Source: Streptomyces hoynatensis (GTDB lineage: Bacteria > Actinomycetota > Actinomycetes > Streptomycetales > Streptomycetaceae). From it: a DNA stretch of 64,000 nucleotides. Below are positions 16,358 to 24,982 of this stretch, one piece after another. The notes under the pieces were generated by a model. That model saw nothing but the letters and a program-made list of their open reading frames with translations. It was not told the DNA's origin and ran no database searches. How positions within the stretch are numbered: position 1 is the first letter of the stretch; every line of letters starts with the position of its first letter. The position numbers were made by a program, and so were the translations under genes. The stretch is taken from the NCBI RefSeq assembly GCF_003626535.1, contig NZ_RBAL01000003.1, positions 459,136-523,135 on the forward strand, in the 5' to 3' direction.

Positions 16358-18448
16358 GTGCACCCATCCTCCCCCGACGAGCCGCGGCGCGTCGTGTCGC
16401 TGCCCCTGCTGGCCCCGCACCAGGGCGGCCGCTCGGCGCGCACCTGCCAGTACCGCTGCGGCAACGCCTGCGACCACCCGGTGCCCAACACCTCGGACAA
16501 CGCCTACCTCGGCGACGTGATCGCCCACGCCGTCTCCCGGCGTTCCCTGCTGCTCGCGGGCGCGGTGGTCTCGCTGGCCGCCGGCGCGACCGGCGCGCTC
16601 ACCGGCAGCGCCGCCGCGGCCACCCCCGGCGCCGCCGCGGCGGGCCGCCACCCGGGCCGCTCCCCGCGGGGGCTCGACTTCCGGCCGGTGGCCGCCAACC
16701 GCGCCGACGCCGTCACCGTGCCGGACGGATACGAGCAGCAGGTGGTGATCCGCTGGGGCGACCCGGTGCTGCGCGGCGCCCCCGCCTTCGACCCCGCCCG
16801 GCAGCGCGCCGCCGCCCAGGCCGCCCAGTTCGGCTACAACTGCGACTACCTCGCGCTGCTCGACCTGCCCTCGGAGCGCAGCCGCCGCCTGCTGGTGGCC
16901 AACCACGAGTACACCGACGAGGAGCTGATGTTCGCGGGGTACGACCCGGAGAACCCGACCCGCGAGCAGGTGGAGATCGCCTGGGCCGCCCACGGCATGT
17001 CCGTCGTCGTCCTGGACGAGGAACGGCGCTCGGGGGCGCTGCGCCCGGTCGCGGGGCACCGGCTGAACCGGCGCATCACGGCCACCACCCCCTTCGAGTT
17101 CACCGGCCCCGCGGCGGGCAGCAGCCTGCTGCGCACCTCGGCCGACCCCACCGGCACCAGGGTGCTCGGCACCCTCAACAACTGCGGCGGCGGCAAGACA
17201 CCCTGGGGCACCGTGCTCTCCGGCGAGGAGAACTTCAACCAGTACTTCGCCAACGCCGAGGCGGTCACCGACCGGCAGACCGCGGCCCGGCTCGCCCGCT
17301 ACGGCCTGGCGGGCGGCGCCAGCGAGCGCAAGTGGGAGCGGTTCGACGAGCGGTTCGACGTCTCGCGCGAGCCGAACGAGGTCAACCGCTACGGCTGGGT
17401 CATCGAGATCGACCCGCTCGACCCGGAGTCCGGGCCCCGCAAGCTCACCGCGCTCGGCCGGCTCAAGCACGAGGCCGCGGAGCCCCGCCTGACGCGCGAC
17501 GGCCGGGTCGTCATCTACATGGGCGACGACGAGCGGTTCGACTACTTCTACAAGTACGTCTCCGACGGCCGGGTCCACAGCGGCAACGGCCTCGCCGCGC
17601 GGCGCCACAACCGCAGGCTGCTGGACGAGGGCACCCTCTACGTCGCCCGCTTCACCGGCAACAGCCCCGCCGGGCAGATCGACGGCACCGGCGCGCTGCC
17701 CGAGGACGGCGAGTTCGACGGCACCGGCGAGTGGATTCCGCTGGCGAGCGGCACCCGCTCCTTCGTGCCCGGGATGACCGCCGAGGAGGTGTACGTCTTC
17801 ACCCGGCTCGCCGCGGACCGCGTCGGCGCCACCAAGATGGACCGGCCCGAGGACGTCGAGCCGCACCCGTCCACCGGCACCGTCTACATCGCGCTGACCA
17901 ACAACAGCAACCGCGGCGCCGCCGGGCAGCCGGGCCCCGACGAGGTCAACCCGCGCAACGCCAACCGCCACGGCCAGGTCGTCGAGGTCATGGAGTCGCG
18001 CAACGACCCGGCCGCCACGCGGTTCTCCTGGCGCCTGCTGCTGGTGTGCGGCGACCCCGCCGACCCCGGCACCTACTTCGCCGGCTTCCCCAAGGACCAG
18101 GTGAGCCCGATCTCCTGCCCGGACAACCTGGCCTTCGACCCGCACGGCAACCTGTGGATCGCCACCGACGGCAACGCCCTCGGCTCCAACGACGGCCTCT
18201 TCGGGGTCGCCCTCGACGGCCAAAACCGGGGCCAGGTCAAGCAGTTCCTCACCGTCCCGATCGGCGCGGAGACCTGCGGCCCGATCGTCGAGGAGGACCG
18301 CGTCCTGGTCGCCGTCCAGCACCCGGGCGAACTCGACGGCGCCACGCCCGAGAACCCCGGCTCGGTGTGGCCGGACGGCCCGGGGCACCTGGCCCGGCCC
18401 TCCGTGGTCAACGTGACCCGCGAGCACGGCGGCCGCATCGGCGCCTGA
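16358..18448 (+). CDS. phoX: PhoX-family alkaline phosphatase, Tat-exported
   Basis: 696 residues. A conserved N-terminal lead (LPLLAPHQGGRSARTCQYRCGNACDHP) precedes the twin-arginine signal SRRSLLLAGAVVSLAAGA (about residue 60), as in PhoX proteins. The catalytic part shows WGTVLSGEENFNQYF, RYGWVIEIDP, LKHEAAE, VYMGDDERFDYFYKYVS and RPEDVEPHP, which carry the metal-ligand acidic residues of the family. PhoX is a Ca/Fe-dependent phosphomonoesterase secreted folded to scavenge phosphate. The GTG start has GGAG 5 nt upstream. The PHO box upstream supports PhoP control. A strong convergent terminator follows. Confidence 0.93.
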   Translation: MHPSSPDEPRRVVSLPLLAPHQGGRSARTCQYRCGNACDHPVPNTSDNAYLGDVIAHAVSRRSLLLAGAVVSLAAGATGALTGSAAAATPGAAAAGRHPGRSPRGLDFRPVAANRADAVTVPDGYEQQVVIRWGDPVLRGAPAFDPARQRAAAQAAQFGYNCDYLALLDLPSERSRRLLVANHEYTDEELMFAGYDPENPTREQVEIAWAAHGMSVVVLDEERRSGALRPVAGHRLNRRITATTPFEFTGPAAGSSLLRTSADPTGTRVLGTLNNCGGGKTPWGTVLSGEENFNQYFANAEAVTDRQTAARLARYGLAGGASERKWERFDERFDVSREPNEVNRYGWVIEIDPLDPESGPRKLTALGRLKHEAAEPRLTRDGRVVIYMGDDERFDYFYKYVSDGRVHSGNGLAARRHNRRLLDEGTLYVARFTGNSPAGQIDGTGALPEDGEFDGTGEWIPLASGTRSFVPGMTAEEVYVFTRLAADRVGATKMDRPEDVEPHPSTGTVYIALTNNSNRGAAGQPGPDEVNPRNANRHGQVVEVMESRNDPAATRFSWRLLLVCGDPADPGTYFAGFPKDQVSPISCPDNLAFDPHGNLWIATDGNALGSNDGLFGVALDGQNRGQVKQFLTVPIGAETCGPIVEEDRVLVAVQHPGELDGATPENPGSVWPDGPGHLARPSVVNVTREHGGRIGA

Positions 18449-18462
18449 CCGCGCACTGCCCG

Positions 18463-18509
18463 GGCGGCGGCCCGGCCGGGGGCGTCTCCTCCCCGGCCGG
18501 GCCGCCGCC
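18463..18509. terminator. bidirectional stem-loop terminator
   Basis: Perfect 19-bp arms (18463-18481 and 18491-18509) around a 9-nt loop sit exactly between the converging phoX and FMN-reductase genes. No T-tract is present, as is usual for high-GC actinomycetes. Confidence 0.8.
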
Positions 18510-19154
18510 TCACGCCGGGTACGGGACGGCCTCGCGCGCCGCCCGCAGCGCGCCCGCCCACCAGGCCAGCTGCTCCAGCAGGGTCTTGGCGTACGCCGGG
18601 GCGTCCGGGTCCTGCGGGCGGCCGTCCTGCCAGGAGGTGAAGTAGTTCGGGAAGGCCAGGCCGTCGCGGATGGTCACCGCGTGCAGCTCGGTGAGCACGT
18701 TCTCCAGGTGCAGCACCGCGTGCCGCCCACCGGCCGCGCCGCCGTAGCTGACGAAGGCGACCGGCTTGGCCGTCCACTGGGTGAAGTGCCAGTCGATGGC
18801 CGCCTTCAGCGAGGCGGGGTAGCTGTGGTTGTACTCCGGGGTGACCACGAGGAAGGCGTCGGCCCGCTCCAGCGCCTCGGTCAGCGGCGCCATCCCGGCC
18901 GGACGCGGATAGTCCCCGCCGGCCGCCTTCGGCGACACCGCGGGCAGCTCCAGCGGGACCTCCACCTCGGCCAGGTCGAGGATTTCGACGTCGAAACCCC
19001 CGTGGAGCCGGGCCTGCTCGGCGACCCACGAGGCCACGACCGGGCCGAACCTGCCCTCCCGGACGCTGCCGACCAGCACCACCAGCCGGTGCCTGCCCGG
19101 CGCGCCGTTCCTGCCGTTGCCGCCGACTGCTGCGGATGTGTTGTTCTCTGCCAT
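18510..19154 (-). CDS. NAD(P)H-dependent FMN reductase
   Basis: 214 residues with a flavodoxin-like fold. VVLVGSVREGRFGPVVASWVAEQA is the phosphate-binding loop for FMN and FLVVTPEYNHSYPASLKAAIDWH the second signature of the NADPH-dependent FMN reductase family; VSYGGAAGGRHAVLHLENV completes the site. It reduces FMN, azo dyes or quinones in the cytoplasm. A poorly conserved Asn/Gly-rich start precedes the core; ATG 19154 was chosen although a GTG 9 bp earlier is possible. It is divergent from an XRE regulator with a dyad between them. Confidence 0.9.
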   Translation of the reverse strand: MAENNTSAAVGGNGRNGAPGRHRLVVLVGSVREGRFGPVVASWVAEQARLHGGFDVEILDLAEVEVPLELPAVSPKAAGGDYPRPAGMAPLTEALERADAFLVVTPEYNHSYPASLKAAIDWHFTQWTAKPVAFVSYGGAAGGRHAVLHLENVLTELHAVTIRDGLAFPNYFTSWQDGRPQDPDAPAYAKTLLEQLAWWAGALRAAREAVPYPA

Positions 19155-19197
19155 GCCCACCACGATCGGGCGGCGTAACGGACCGAGCCAGACCGTG

Positions 19198-19228
19198 CTC
19201 AGGCTGGCCCCCGCAGGGCCAGCCTGAG
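19198..19228. promoter_or_regulatory. inverted repeat between divergent FMN reductase and XRE genes
   Basis: CTCAGGCTGGCCC-ccgca-GGGCCAGCCTGAG, perfect 13-bp arms, lies 44 bp from the reductase start and 39 bp from the regulator start. A shared operator is likely; a stem-loop is the alternative. Confidence 0.7.
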
Positions 19229-19266
19229 GCGATCCGCGACCGGCGCGGACGTCCTATGCTCGGGGC

Positions 19267-20103
19267 ATGGGCACGCCACTGGGGGACTTCGTCCGGGCCA
19301 AACGCGACAGCATCCAGCCGGAGACGCTGGGCCTGCCGGAGCGCGGCCGCCGCCGGTCGCCCGGCCTGCGGCGCTCGGATCTGGCCGCGCGGGCCGGCAT
19401 CAGCGTCGAATACCTGACCCGCATCGAGCAGGGCCGCGACCGCAATCCCTCGGTCGCCGTGGTCAACGCGCTCGCCGACGCCCTCAGCCTCGATTCCGCG
19501 GAGCGCGGCCACCTGCGCTACCTCGCGAAGATCACCGGCGGCGAGTGCGCCGTCCACCCCAGGCCCGCGCCGCCGCGCCGGGAGGTGCGCCCCTCCGTCC
19601 TGCGGACGCTGCACCTCCTCGAACCCGGCATCGCCGTGGTGACCAACCGGCTGGGCGACCTCCTCGCCCACACCGGCGGATTCGCCGTGGTCACCGAGGG
19701 GACCGGGCTGCTCGACGGCGAGACCCCGAACCTCACCCGCTACGTCTTCACCGACCCCCGCGCCCGGGCCTTCTTCGCCGACTGGGACGAGGTCGCCGAC
19801 GAGCAGGCATTCGACCTGTGGCTGGGGCCCTCCATCGAGAACTCCGAGTGGTTCTCCGCGGAACTCGCCTCCCAGGCCGGCCCCGAGTTCACCCGGCGCC
19901 TGAACCGCCACGTGGTTCCCCGGCGGGGGGTCCTGCGGCTCGCCCACCCCTCGGGGTGCACCCTCAGGCTGCAGCGGGAGACCCTCGAACTGATCGACGA
20001 CGCACAGCAGTTGGTGGTCTTCCTGCCGGCGGACGAGGCGACGGCAGAGGCCGTCGACGGGCTCCGCGGCGCCACCCACGGCCACCTGCGCGCCATTTCG
20101 TGA
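19267..20103 (+). CDS. XRE-family regulator with MmyB-like ligand domain
   Basis: 278 residues. The helix-turn-helix spans RRRSPGLRRSDLAARAGISVEYLTRIEQGRDRNPS, followed by a PAS-like/MmyB ligand-binding domain (LLEPGIAVVTNRLGDLLAHTGGFAVV...RYVFTDPRARAFFADWDEVA). That second half is found in many Streptomyces regulators that sit divergently from short-chain or flavin reductases, and so matches its FMN-reductase neighbour. The conserved RRTPGLRR-type segment at the N-terminus is typical. The ATG start is clear. The 13-bp-arm dyad between the two genes is the probable operator. Confidence 0.9.
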   Translation: MGTPLGDFVRAKRDSIQPETLGLPERGRRRSPGLRRSDLAARAGISVEYLTRIEQGRDRNPSVAVVNALADALSLDSAERGHLRYLAKITGGECAVHPRPAPPRREVRPSVLRTLHLLEPGIAVVTNRLGDLLAHTGGFAVVTEGTGLLDGETPNLTRYVFTDPRARAFFADWDEVADEQAFDLWLGPSIENSEWFSAELASQAGPEFTRRLNRHVVPRRGVLRLAHPSGCTLRLQRETLELIDDAQQLVVFLPADEATAEAVDGLRGATHGHLRAIS

Positions 20104-20573
20104 CCCGCCCGGGGGCGGAAGCTCCCCCGCGCCCCGCCGGCCGGCCTGGGGGCCGCTGCCGGCGCACCGGCCCTGGCGCCCACGCGGACTCACCCTCCCC
20201 ACGGACGAAGCCCGGCTCCCGCAGGGCCGCCACCACGTCCGCCACGTCCGCCACGTCCGCCCGCTCCCCGTACCCGGCGAGATGGCGCTCGCCCGCCTCG
20301 GCCGGGGCCGCGCCCTCCGCCGGGTACACCAGCGGGTACGGCGGCACCGGCCGCGTGAGGCCGGGCCCCGCCGCACCCGCCTCCGGCCCCCCGGACCCCC
20401 GGCCCCGGGCCGCGCCGGCTCGGAACGTTCGGTGGAACGGGCATCTCCCACGCTCCCCGGGCCCGCCGGTTCCGCCCCACACCGCGGCCAAACCCCCCTC
20501 GGCCGCGGGCTGTTCCGGAACCGTCCCGGCGCGCACGGCTCTTGACGCCGCCGACACCCCCCAGAAACATGCT
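20104..20573. other. gene-free stretch
   Basis: No supportable gene. It holds a short 9-bp tandem repeat (CGCCACGTC, four near-copies around 20230-20262) and a possible -35 TTGACG at 20542 belonging to the downstream gene. Open frames on both strands have arginine/proline-rich shadow composition. Confidence 0.5.
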
Positions 20574-20589
20574 GGGAGAGCGCTCTCCC
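20574..20589. promoter_or_regulatory. perfect 16-bp palindrome, LacI-type operator candidate
   Basis: GGGAGAGCGCTCTCCC lies 77 bp before the start of the secreted beta-helix protein, just past a -35-like TTGACG (20542). It resembles the Streptomyces CebR operator TGGGAGCGCTCCCA with an inserted AG/CT. No LacI gene is adjacent. Confidence 0.65.
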
Positions 20590-20665
20590 GGGTCGGTGCG
20601 GCCAGTTGCCAGGCCGGATTCGCCCGACCACCCCCCACCCCGACGACCGTCTGGAGAGTTTGTCC

Positions 20666-22855
20666 ATGCACGCTGCCAGAAACCGGCCCCGCCGGCGCCG
20701 CGGGGCCTCGCCGCCGCACCGGCGAGGACTCGTCGCGGCCCTGCTCGCCGCGCTGTGCTCCGCCCTCCTGCTGACGGTGCCCGCGCCCGCGCAGGCCGCA
20801 CCCACCCTGCTCTCCCAGGGCAGGCCCGCGACGGCCTCCAGCCAGGAACAGGCCGGGACGACGGCCGCCCAGGCCGTCGACGGCGACACCGGCACCCGCT
20901 GGTCGAGCGCCTTCTCGGACCCGCAGTGGCTCCAGGTCGACCTCGGCGCCTCCGCCGAGATCAGCCAGGTCGTCCTGCAGTGGGAGGCGGCCTACGCCAC
21001 GGCGTACCAGATCCAGTTCTCCGCCGACGGCAGCGACTGGACGACGGCCTGGTCCACCACCGCGGGCAACGGCGGCACCGACACCGTGAACGTCACCGGC
21101 AGCGCCCGTTACGTGCGGATGTACGGCACCGCCAGGTCCACCGGATACGGCTACTCCCTGTGGGAGTTCCAGGTGTACGGCACCAGCGGCGGATCGGGCG
21201 ACCCGACCCTGCCGGGCGGCGGGGACCTCGGCCCCAACGTGCTGGTCTTCGACCCGGGCACCCCGAACATCCAGGCCACCCTCGACGAGGTCTTCCGGCA
21301 GCAGGAGTCGGCGCAGTTCGGCAACGGGCGGTACGCCCTGCTGTTCCGGCCGGGCAACTACAGCGGCCTGAACGCCCAGATCGGCTTCTACACGCAGATC
21401 GCGGGCCTTGGCCTGTCACCCGACGACACCCACTTCAACGGCGACGTGACCGTGGACGCGGGCTGGTTCAACGGCAACGCCACGCAGAACTTCTGGCGTT
21501 CCGCGGAGAACCTGTCGCTGAGCCCGGTCAACGGCACCGACCGGTGGGCGGTCTCCCAGGCGGCGCCGTTCCGCCGCATGCACGTCCAGGGCGGCCTCAA
21601 CCTCGCGCCCGACGGCTACGGCTGGGCCAGCGGCGGGTTCATCGCGGACAGCAGGATCGACGGCACGGTCGGCCCGTACTCGCAGCAGCAGTGGTACACC
21701 AGGGACAGCAGCGTCGGCGGCTGGCTCAACGGCGTGTGGAACATGGCCTTCTCCGGCGTCGAGGGCGCCCCCGCCACCTCCTTCCCCAACCCGCCCTACA
21801 CCACCCTGGACACCACGCCCCTCTCCCGCGAGAAGCCCTTCCTGTACCTGGACGGCCAGGACTACGCGGTGTTCGTGCCCGCGCTGCGCCACAACGCGCG
21901 CGGCACCACCTGGGCCGACGGCTCTCCCGAGGGGCAGTCGATCCCGCTGGACGACTTCTACGTGGTACGCCCCGGCACCTCGGCCGCGACCATCAACGCG
22001 GCGGTCGACCAGGGCCTGCACCTGCTGTTCACCCCCGGCATCTACCACGTGGACCACACGATCGAGATCGACCGGCCCGACACGGTGGTGCTCGGCCTCG
22101 GCTTCGCCACCCTCGTCCCGGACAACGGGGTGACGGCGCTGCGGGTGGGCGACGTCGACGGCGTGAAGCTGGCGGGCCTGCTGATCGACGCGGGGCCGAC
22201 GCCCTCGGAGACCCTGATCGAGGTCGGCCCCGAGGGCTCCTCCGCGGACCACGGCGCGAACCCGATCTCGCTGCACGACGTCTTCGTGCGCGTCGGCGGG
22301 GCCGGCGCCGGCCGGGCCGGCACCGCGATGGAGATCAACGCCGACGACACCCTGATCGACCACACCTGGGTGTGGCGCGCCGACCACGGCACGGGCGTCG
22401 GCTGGGAGACGAACCGGGCCGACTACGGCATCCGCGTCCACGGCGACGACGTGCTGGCCGCCGGCCTGTTCGTGGAGCACTTCAACAAGTACGACGTCGA
22501 GTGGTTCGGCGAGCGCGGCCGCACGATCTTCTTCCAGAACGAGAAGGCGTACGACGCCCCGAACCAGGCCGCCGTCCAGGACGGCAGCACCCTCGGCTAC
22601 GCCGCCTACCGGGTCGACGACTCGGTGGACGTGCACGAGGGCTGGGCGCTGGGCAGCTACTGCTACTACAGCGCCGACCCGAGCATCCGCCAGGACCACG
22701 GCTTCAGCGCACCGGTGACGTCCGGGGTGCGGTTCCACAACCTGCTGGTGGTCTCCCTGGGCGGCTACGGCCAGTACAACCACGTGATCAACGACACCGG
22801 CTCGCCCACCTCGGGCAGCGACACCATCCCCTCGACGGTCACCTCCTACCCCTGA
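20666..22855 (+). CDS. secreted beta-helix protein with N-terminal discoidin (F5/8 type C) domain
   Basis: 729 residues. A long basic signal peptide (RRRRGASPPHRRGLVAALL..., cleavage near AQAAP) leads to an F5/8 type C/CBM32 carbohydrate-binding domain (AVDGDTGTRWSSAFSDPQWLQVDLG, about 45-170). The remainder is a right-handed parallel beta-helix (pectate-lyase-like) with repeating strands such as VVLGLGFATLVPDNGVTALRVGDVDGVKLAGLL. Homologues are often misannotated as adenylyl cyclase; a polysaccharide-cleaving role is more credible but unproven. ATG 20666 was chosen for CTGGAGAG upstream. The operator-like palindrome and terminator frame it as a single-gene unit. Confidence 0.8.
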   Translation: MHAARNRPRRRRGASPPHRRGLVAALLAALCSALLLTVPAPAQAAPTLLSQGRPATASSQEQAGTTAAQAVDGDTGTRWSSAFSDPQWLQVDLGASAEISQVVLQWEAAYATAYQIQFSADGSDWTTAWSTTAGNGGTDTVNVTGSARYVRMYGTARSTGYGYSLWEFQVYGTSGGSGDPTLPGGGDLGPNVLVFDPGTPNIQATLDEVFRQQESAQFGNGRYALLFRPGNYSGLNAQIGFYTQIAGLGLSPDDTHFNGDVTVDAGWFNGNATQNFWRSAENLSLSPVNGTDRWAVSQAAPFRRMHVQGGLNLAPDGYGWASGGFIADSRIDGTVGPYSQQQWYTRDSSVGGWLNGVWNMAFSGVEGAPATSFPNPPYTTLDTTPLSREKPFLYLDGQDYAVFVPALRHNARGTTWADGSPEGQSIPLDDFYVVRPGTSAATINAAVDQGLHLLFTPGIYHVDHTIEIDRPDTVVLGLGFATLVPDNGVTALRVGDVDGVKLAGLLIDAGPTPSETLIEVGPEGSSADHGANPISLHDVFVRVGGAGAGRAGTAMEINADDTLIDHTWVWRADHGTGVGWETNRADYGIRVHGDDVLAAGLFVEHFNKYDVEWFGERGRTIFFQNEKAYDAPNQAAVQDGSTLGYAAYRVDDSVDVHEGWALGSYCYYSADPSIRQDHGFSAPVTSGVRFHNLLVVSLGGYGQYNHVINDTGSPTSGSDTIPSTVTSYP

Positions 22856-22874
22856 CCCCCACCCCCTCGCACCC

Positions 22875-22906
22875 GGCCGCTCCCCCCCCACCGCGGGGGA
22901 GCGGCC
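22875..22906 (+). terminator. stem-loop terminator
   Basis: Perfect 12-bp arms GGCCGCTCCCCC and GGGGGAGCGGCC start 19 bp after the beta-helix gene stop, separated by an 8-nt loop. It also faces the end of the opposing gene at 22936. Confidence 0.75.
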
Positions 22907-22935
22907 GCCCCCTTCCCCGGTCCGCGGCCTGGTGG

Positions 22936-23553
22936 CTATGGCGCCGGGGTGAGGGTGCAGCGGGTGAGTTCGGTGACGAGCTGGTTGGCGAGGAAGGCGG
23001 GTGTGGCGGGGTGGCCGTAGGGGAGGTAGTCGTCGGGTCCTGGGGTGAGCCCTGGTCCGAAGGCCCCGCCGAACACTCCCCACACGCGCGGTTTGCGCAC
23101 CCGGACGAACACGGGCTCGCCCAGGTGGGGGCAGTGTTCGGTCGCCAGCCGTGCGCAGGGCGCGCACACCGGCGGCTTGGTGGACAGCAGTCCCTCGGGC
23201 CAGCCGGGGAGCGCGTCGGCGGCGTCGGGCCGGCGCAGCGCGAACAGCCATCCTTTGCCGTTGCGGTCCGCGGGCCGGGCGCATACCTGGCACAGGCGGT
23301 GCTGCATGGCGTGGCGTTGCCGGGCCGGGTGCATGACGCGGAAGTCGGGGCGTCCGCTGCCGGGGGCGTGGCCGACCCGGGCCCACAGCACGCCGTGGCG
23401 GTCCCGGTCTGCGGCCGCCTCGTCCCGGTAGGCGAGGCCCCACCCGCCCGGCCGCAGGCCCAGCGCCCCACCGGCGAGGACCTCTTCCCCGCTCCACTTG
23501 GCGACATACGGCACGGGCAGCCGGTTGGGCCCCCAGGTCAGGATCTCGGGCAT
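22936..23553 (-). CDS. conserved hypothetical protein with zinc-ribbon-like Cys pairs
   Basis: 205 residues, no named family. Features are CQVCARPAD and CAPCARLATEHC, two CxxC knuckles about 40 residues apart that could bind zinc, and aromatic segments such as LTWGPNRLPVPYVAKWSGEE. It seems a typical Streptomyces protein found beside XRE/DUF397 genes. Start MPEILTWG was chosen because GGAGGA lies 8 nt upstream; the start overlaps the end of the next upstream gene by 16 bp, suggesting coupling. Function unknown. Confidence 0.7.
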   Translation of the reverse strand: MPEILTWGPNRLPVPYVAKWSGEEVLAGGALGLRPGGWGLAYRDEAAADRDRHGVLWARVGHAPGSGRPDFRVMHPARQRHAMQHRLCQVCARPADRNGKGWLFALRRPDAADALPGWPEGLLSTKPPVCAPCARLATEHCPHLGEPVFVRVRKPRVWGVFGGAFGPGLTPGPDDYLPYGHPATPAFLANQLVTELTRCTLTPAP

Positions 23554-23933
23554 CGGGTCGGGTCCTCCGGATCGGGCAGCGGGAGTTGCGGCCAAGGGCC
23601 CGTGCACGGCCCTCCCGGGCGGCAGGCGGGCCTGGTGCCGCCCGATCGCGAGTCCCGCCCGCCTTCCAGGTGTTCACGCACGACCGCGCTCAACCGGGCG
23701 AATTGCGCGCGGAGTTCGGCCAGCGACGGCCTGTCCTCGCATGCCTGCCCGGCCGGGTCCGCGTTTTCGGAAGGCGGGGCGCCGCCACCATAAGGGGGAG
23801 CCCCCGAAAACTCTTTCGGCTGCCTCTCCTGCGGCGATTGCGGTATATCTGAGCGGGGCTTCCTCCCCTGGCTCTCCTGCGCCTCTCGCTTCCCTCGCTC
23901 CGGTCCCCTGGAAGGCGTGGGCGTGGTCGTCAC
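23538..23933 (-). CDS. small hypothetical protein, first gene of a two-gene unit
   Basis: 131 residues, rich in Pro, Gly and charged residues. The central segment RPSLAELRAQFARLSAVVREHLEGG is predicted as one amphipathic helix; the flanks look disordered. No family is recognised. It ends inside the start of the zinc-ribbon-like gene, so the two are co-translated. GTG start. It is divergent from an XRE regulator, with about 225 bp between them. The middle segment FSGAPPYGGGAPP comes from a small GC-rich inverted repeat (TTTTCGGAAGGC... AAAACT) that may be an insertion, so coding status there is less certain. Confidence 0.55.
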   Translation of the reverse strand: MTTTPTPSRGPERGKREAQESQGRKPRSDIPQSPQERQPKEFSGAPPYGGGAPPSENADPAGQACEDRPSLAELRAQFARLSAVVREHLEGGRDSRSGGTRPACRPGGPCTGPWPQLPLPDPEDPTRCPRS

Positions 23934-24157
23934 CGCTCACTCACCGCTGCATCACGTGCTTCAACACATGGCTGAAGATCCATCTTTCCTCCTGTCAGGT
24001 CTTGCCGTTCGCCACCAAGGCCCAACCGGCACATTGCTCGCTGCCGGTAACCAGACCAACGCAACTCGCAGTAGGATGGATAGTGTTCAGCGAAACCTCT
24101 GAAAAGCTGCGCCGGGCGAGAAGTCGATCCGGTGGAGGAAAAGGGCAGGCCAAACCG

Positions 24158-24982
24158 GTGGCGGAGGAGAAGCCAGGCGAAGACTTCAGCCCCCTGCGGC
24201 GTTTCGGAGCGGACGTCAGGCGAGTGCGGCTGGGGCGTCGCCTGACGCAGGCGCAGCTGGGCCAGGGCGTCGGCTACTCGGTGGCTTACGTGAGCGGCGT
24301 GGAATCAGGCAACCTCACGCCGAGCCATCGATTTGCCGAGGGCTGCGACAAAGTGTTCGGCACCAACGGGCTGTTCACCGGGCTGCTCCACCGACTTGAA
24401 CAGGGGGAGCACCCGAGCGCATTCATGCCCTTCGTCCAACTGGAGGCGCAGGCGCGGGTCATTTGCGCCTTCTCCAACATCAGGATCGCCGGAATCGTGC
24501 AGACCGAGGCGTACGCGCGGGCCATCTTCCGGGCGGGCTGGTCCGACGAGCCGGACGAGGTGATCGAGGACAAGGTGGCGTTGCGTATTCGGAGACAGCA
24601 CGTTCTTGCGAAGAAGCGCCCCCCGCGACTGTGGCTGATCCTCCACGAATCGTGCCTGCGCATGCGTGTGGGAGGACCGGAAGTGATGGCCGAGCAACTG
24701 GACCGCCTGGTGCACCTGGCGGCGCGACCGGGGGTGAATATTCAGGTGATCACGTTCGAAGCCGGCGCAGAGGGCGCGCACGTGGGCCCCTTTACCCTTC
24801 TCACGGTCGATGGGGATTCTCCGGTGCTGTACACCGACGATCCGCAGGGTGGGAGGCTCTTCCGCTCCGGGCAAGCCGTCGAGAGCTGCGTTCGCTTCTA
24901 TGATCGACTGAGGGCACACGCGGCTTCCCCTACAGACTCAGTAGCTCTCATCCAGGCTGCACGCGAGGAGGTCACCCGGTGA
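24158..24982 (+). CDS. XRE-family regulator with DUF5753 domain
   Basis: 274 residues. The helix-turn-helix is LRRFGADVRRVRLGRRLTQAQLGQGVGYSVAYVSGVESG, followed by the DUF5753 ligand domain (FMPFVQLEAQARVICAFSNIRIAGIVQTEAYARAIF... RQHVLAKKRPPRLWLILHES... HVGPFTLL). This pair is the classic Streptomyces XRE-DUF397 (BldB/WhiJ-like) regulator type. GTG 24158 was taken because the usual 10-15 residues precede LRRFG; GTG 24083, 6 nt past a TAGGAT -10 box, would give a leaderless, 25-residue-longer form. The stop overlaps the DUF397 gene start. Confidence 0.9.
   Translation: MAEEKPGEDFSPLRRFGADVRRVRLGRRLTQAQLGQGVGYSVAYVSGVESGNLTPSHRFAEGCDKVFGTNGLFTGLLHRLEQGEHPSAFMPFVQLEAQARVICAFSNIRIAGIVQTEAYARAIFRAGWSDEPDEVIEDKVALRIRRQHVLAKKRPPRLWLILHESCLRMRVGGPEVMAEQLDRLVHLAARPGVNIQVITFEAGAEGAHVGPFTLLTVDGDSPVLYTDDPQGGRLFRSGQAVESCVRFYDRLRAHAASPTDSVALIQAAREEVTR

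Noticed and set aside
16229..18427. Very long antisense open frame opposite phoX (over 700 codons)
   Set aside because: Gly/Val/Ala-rich shadow composition caused by strong G/C third-position bias; phoX itself has intact motifs, a start, and a PHO box.
20190..20573. Minus-strand fragment with repeated Ala-Asp-Val
   Set aside because: The repeat is just a 9-bp tandem repeat; no recognisable protein or start, so not called a gene.
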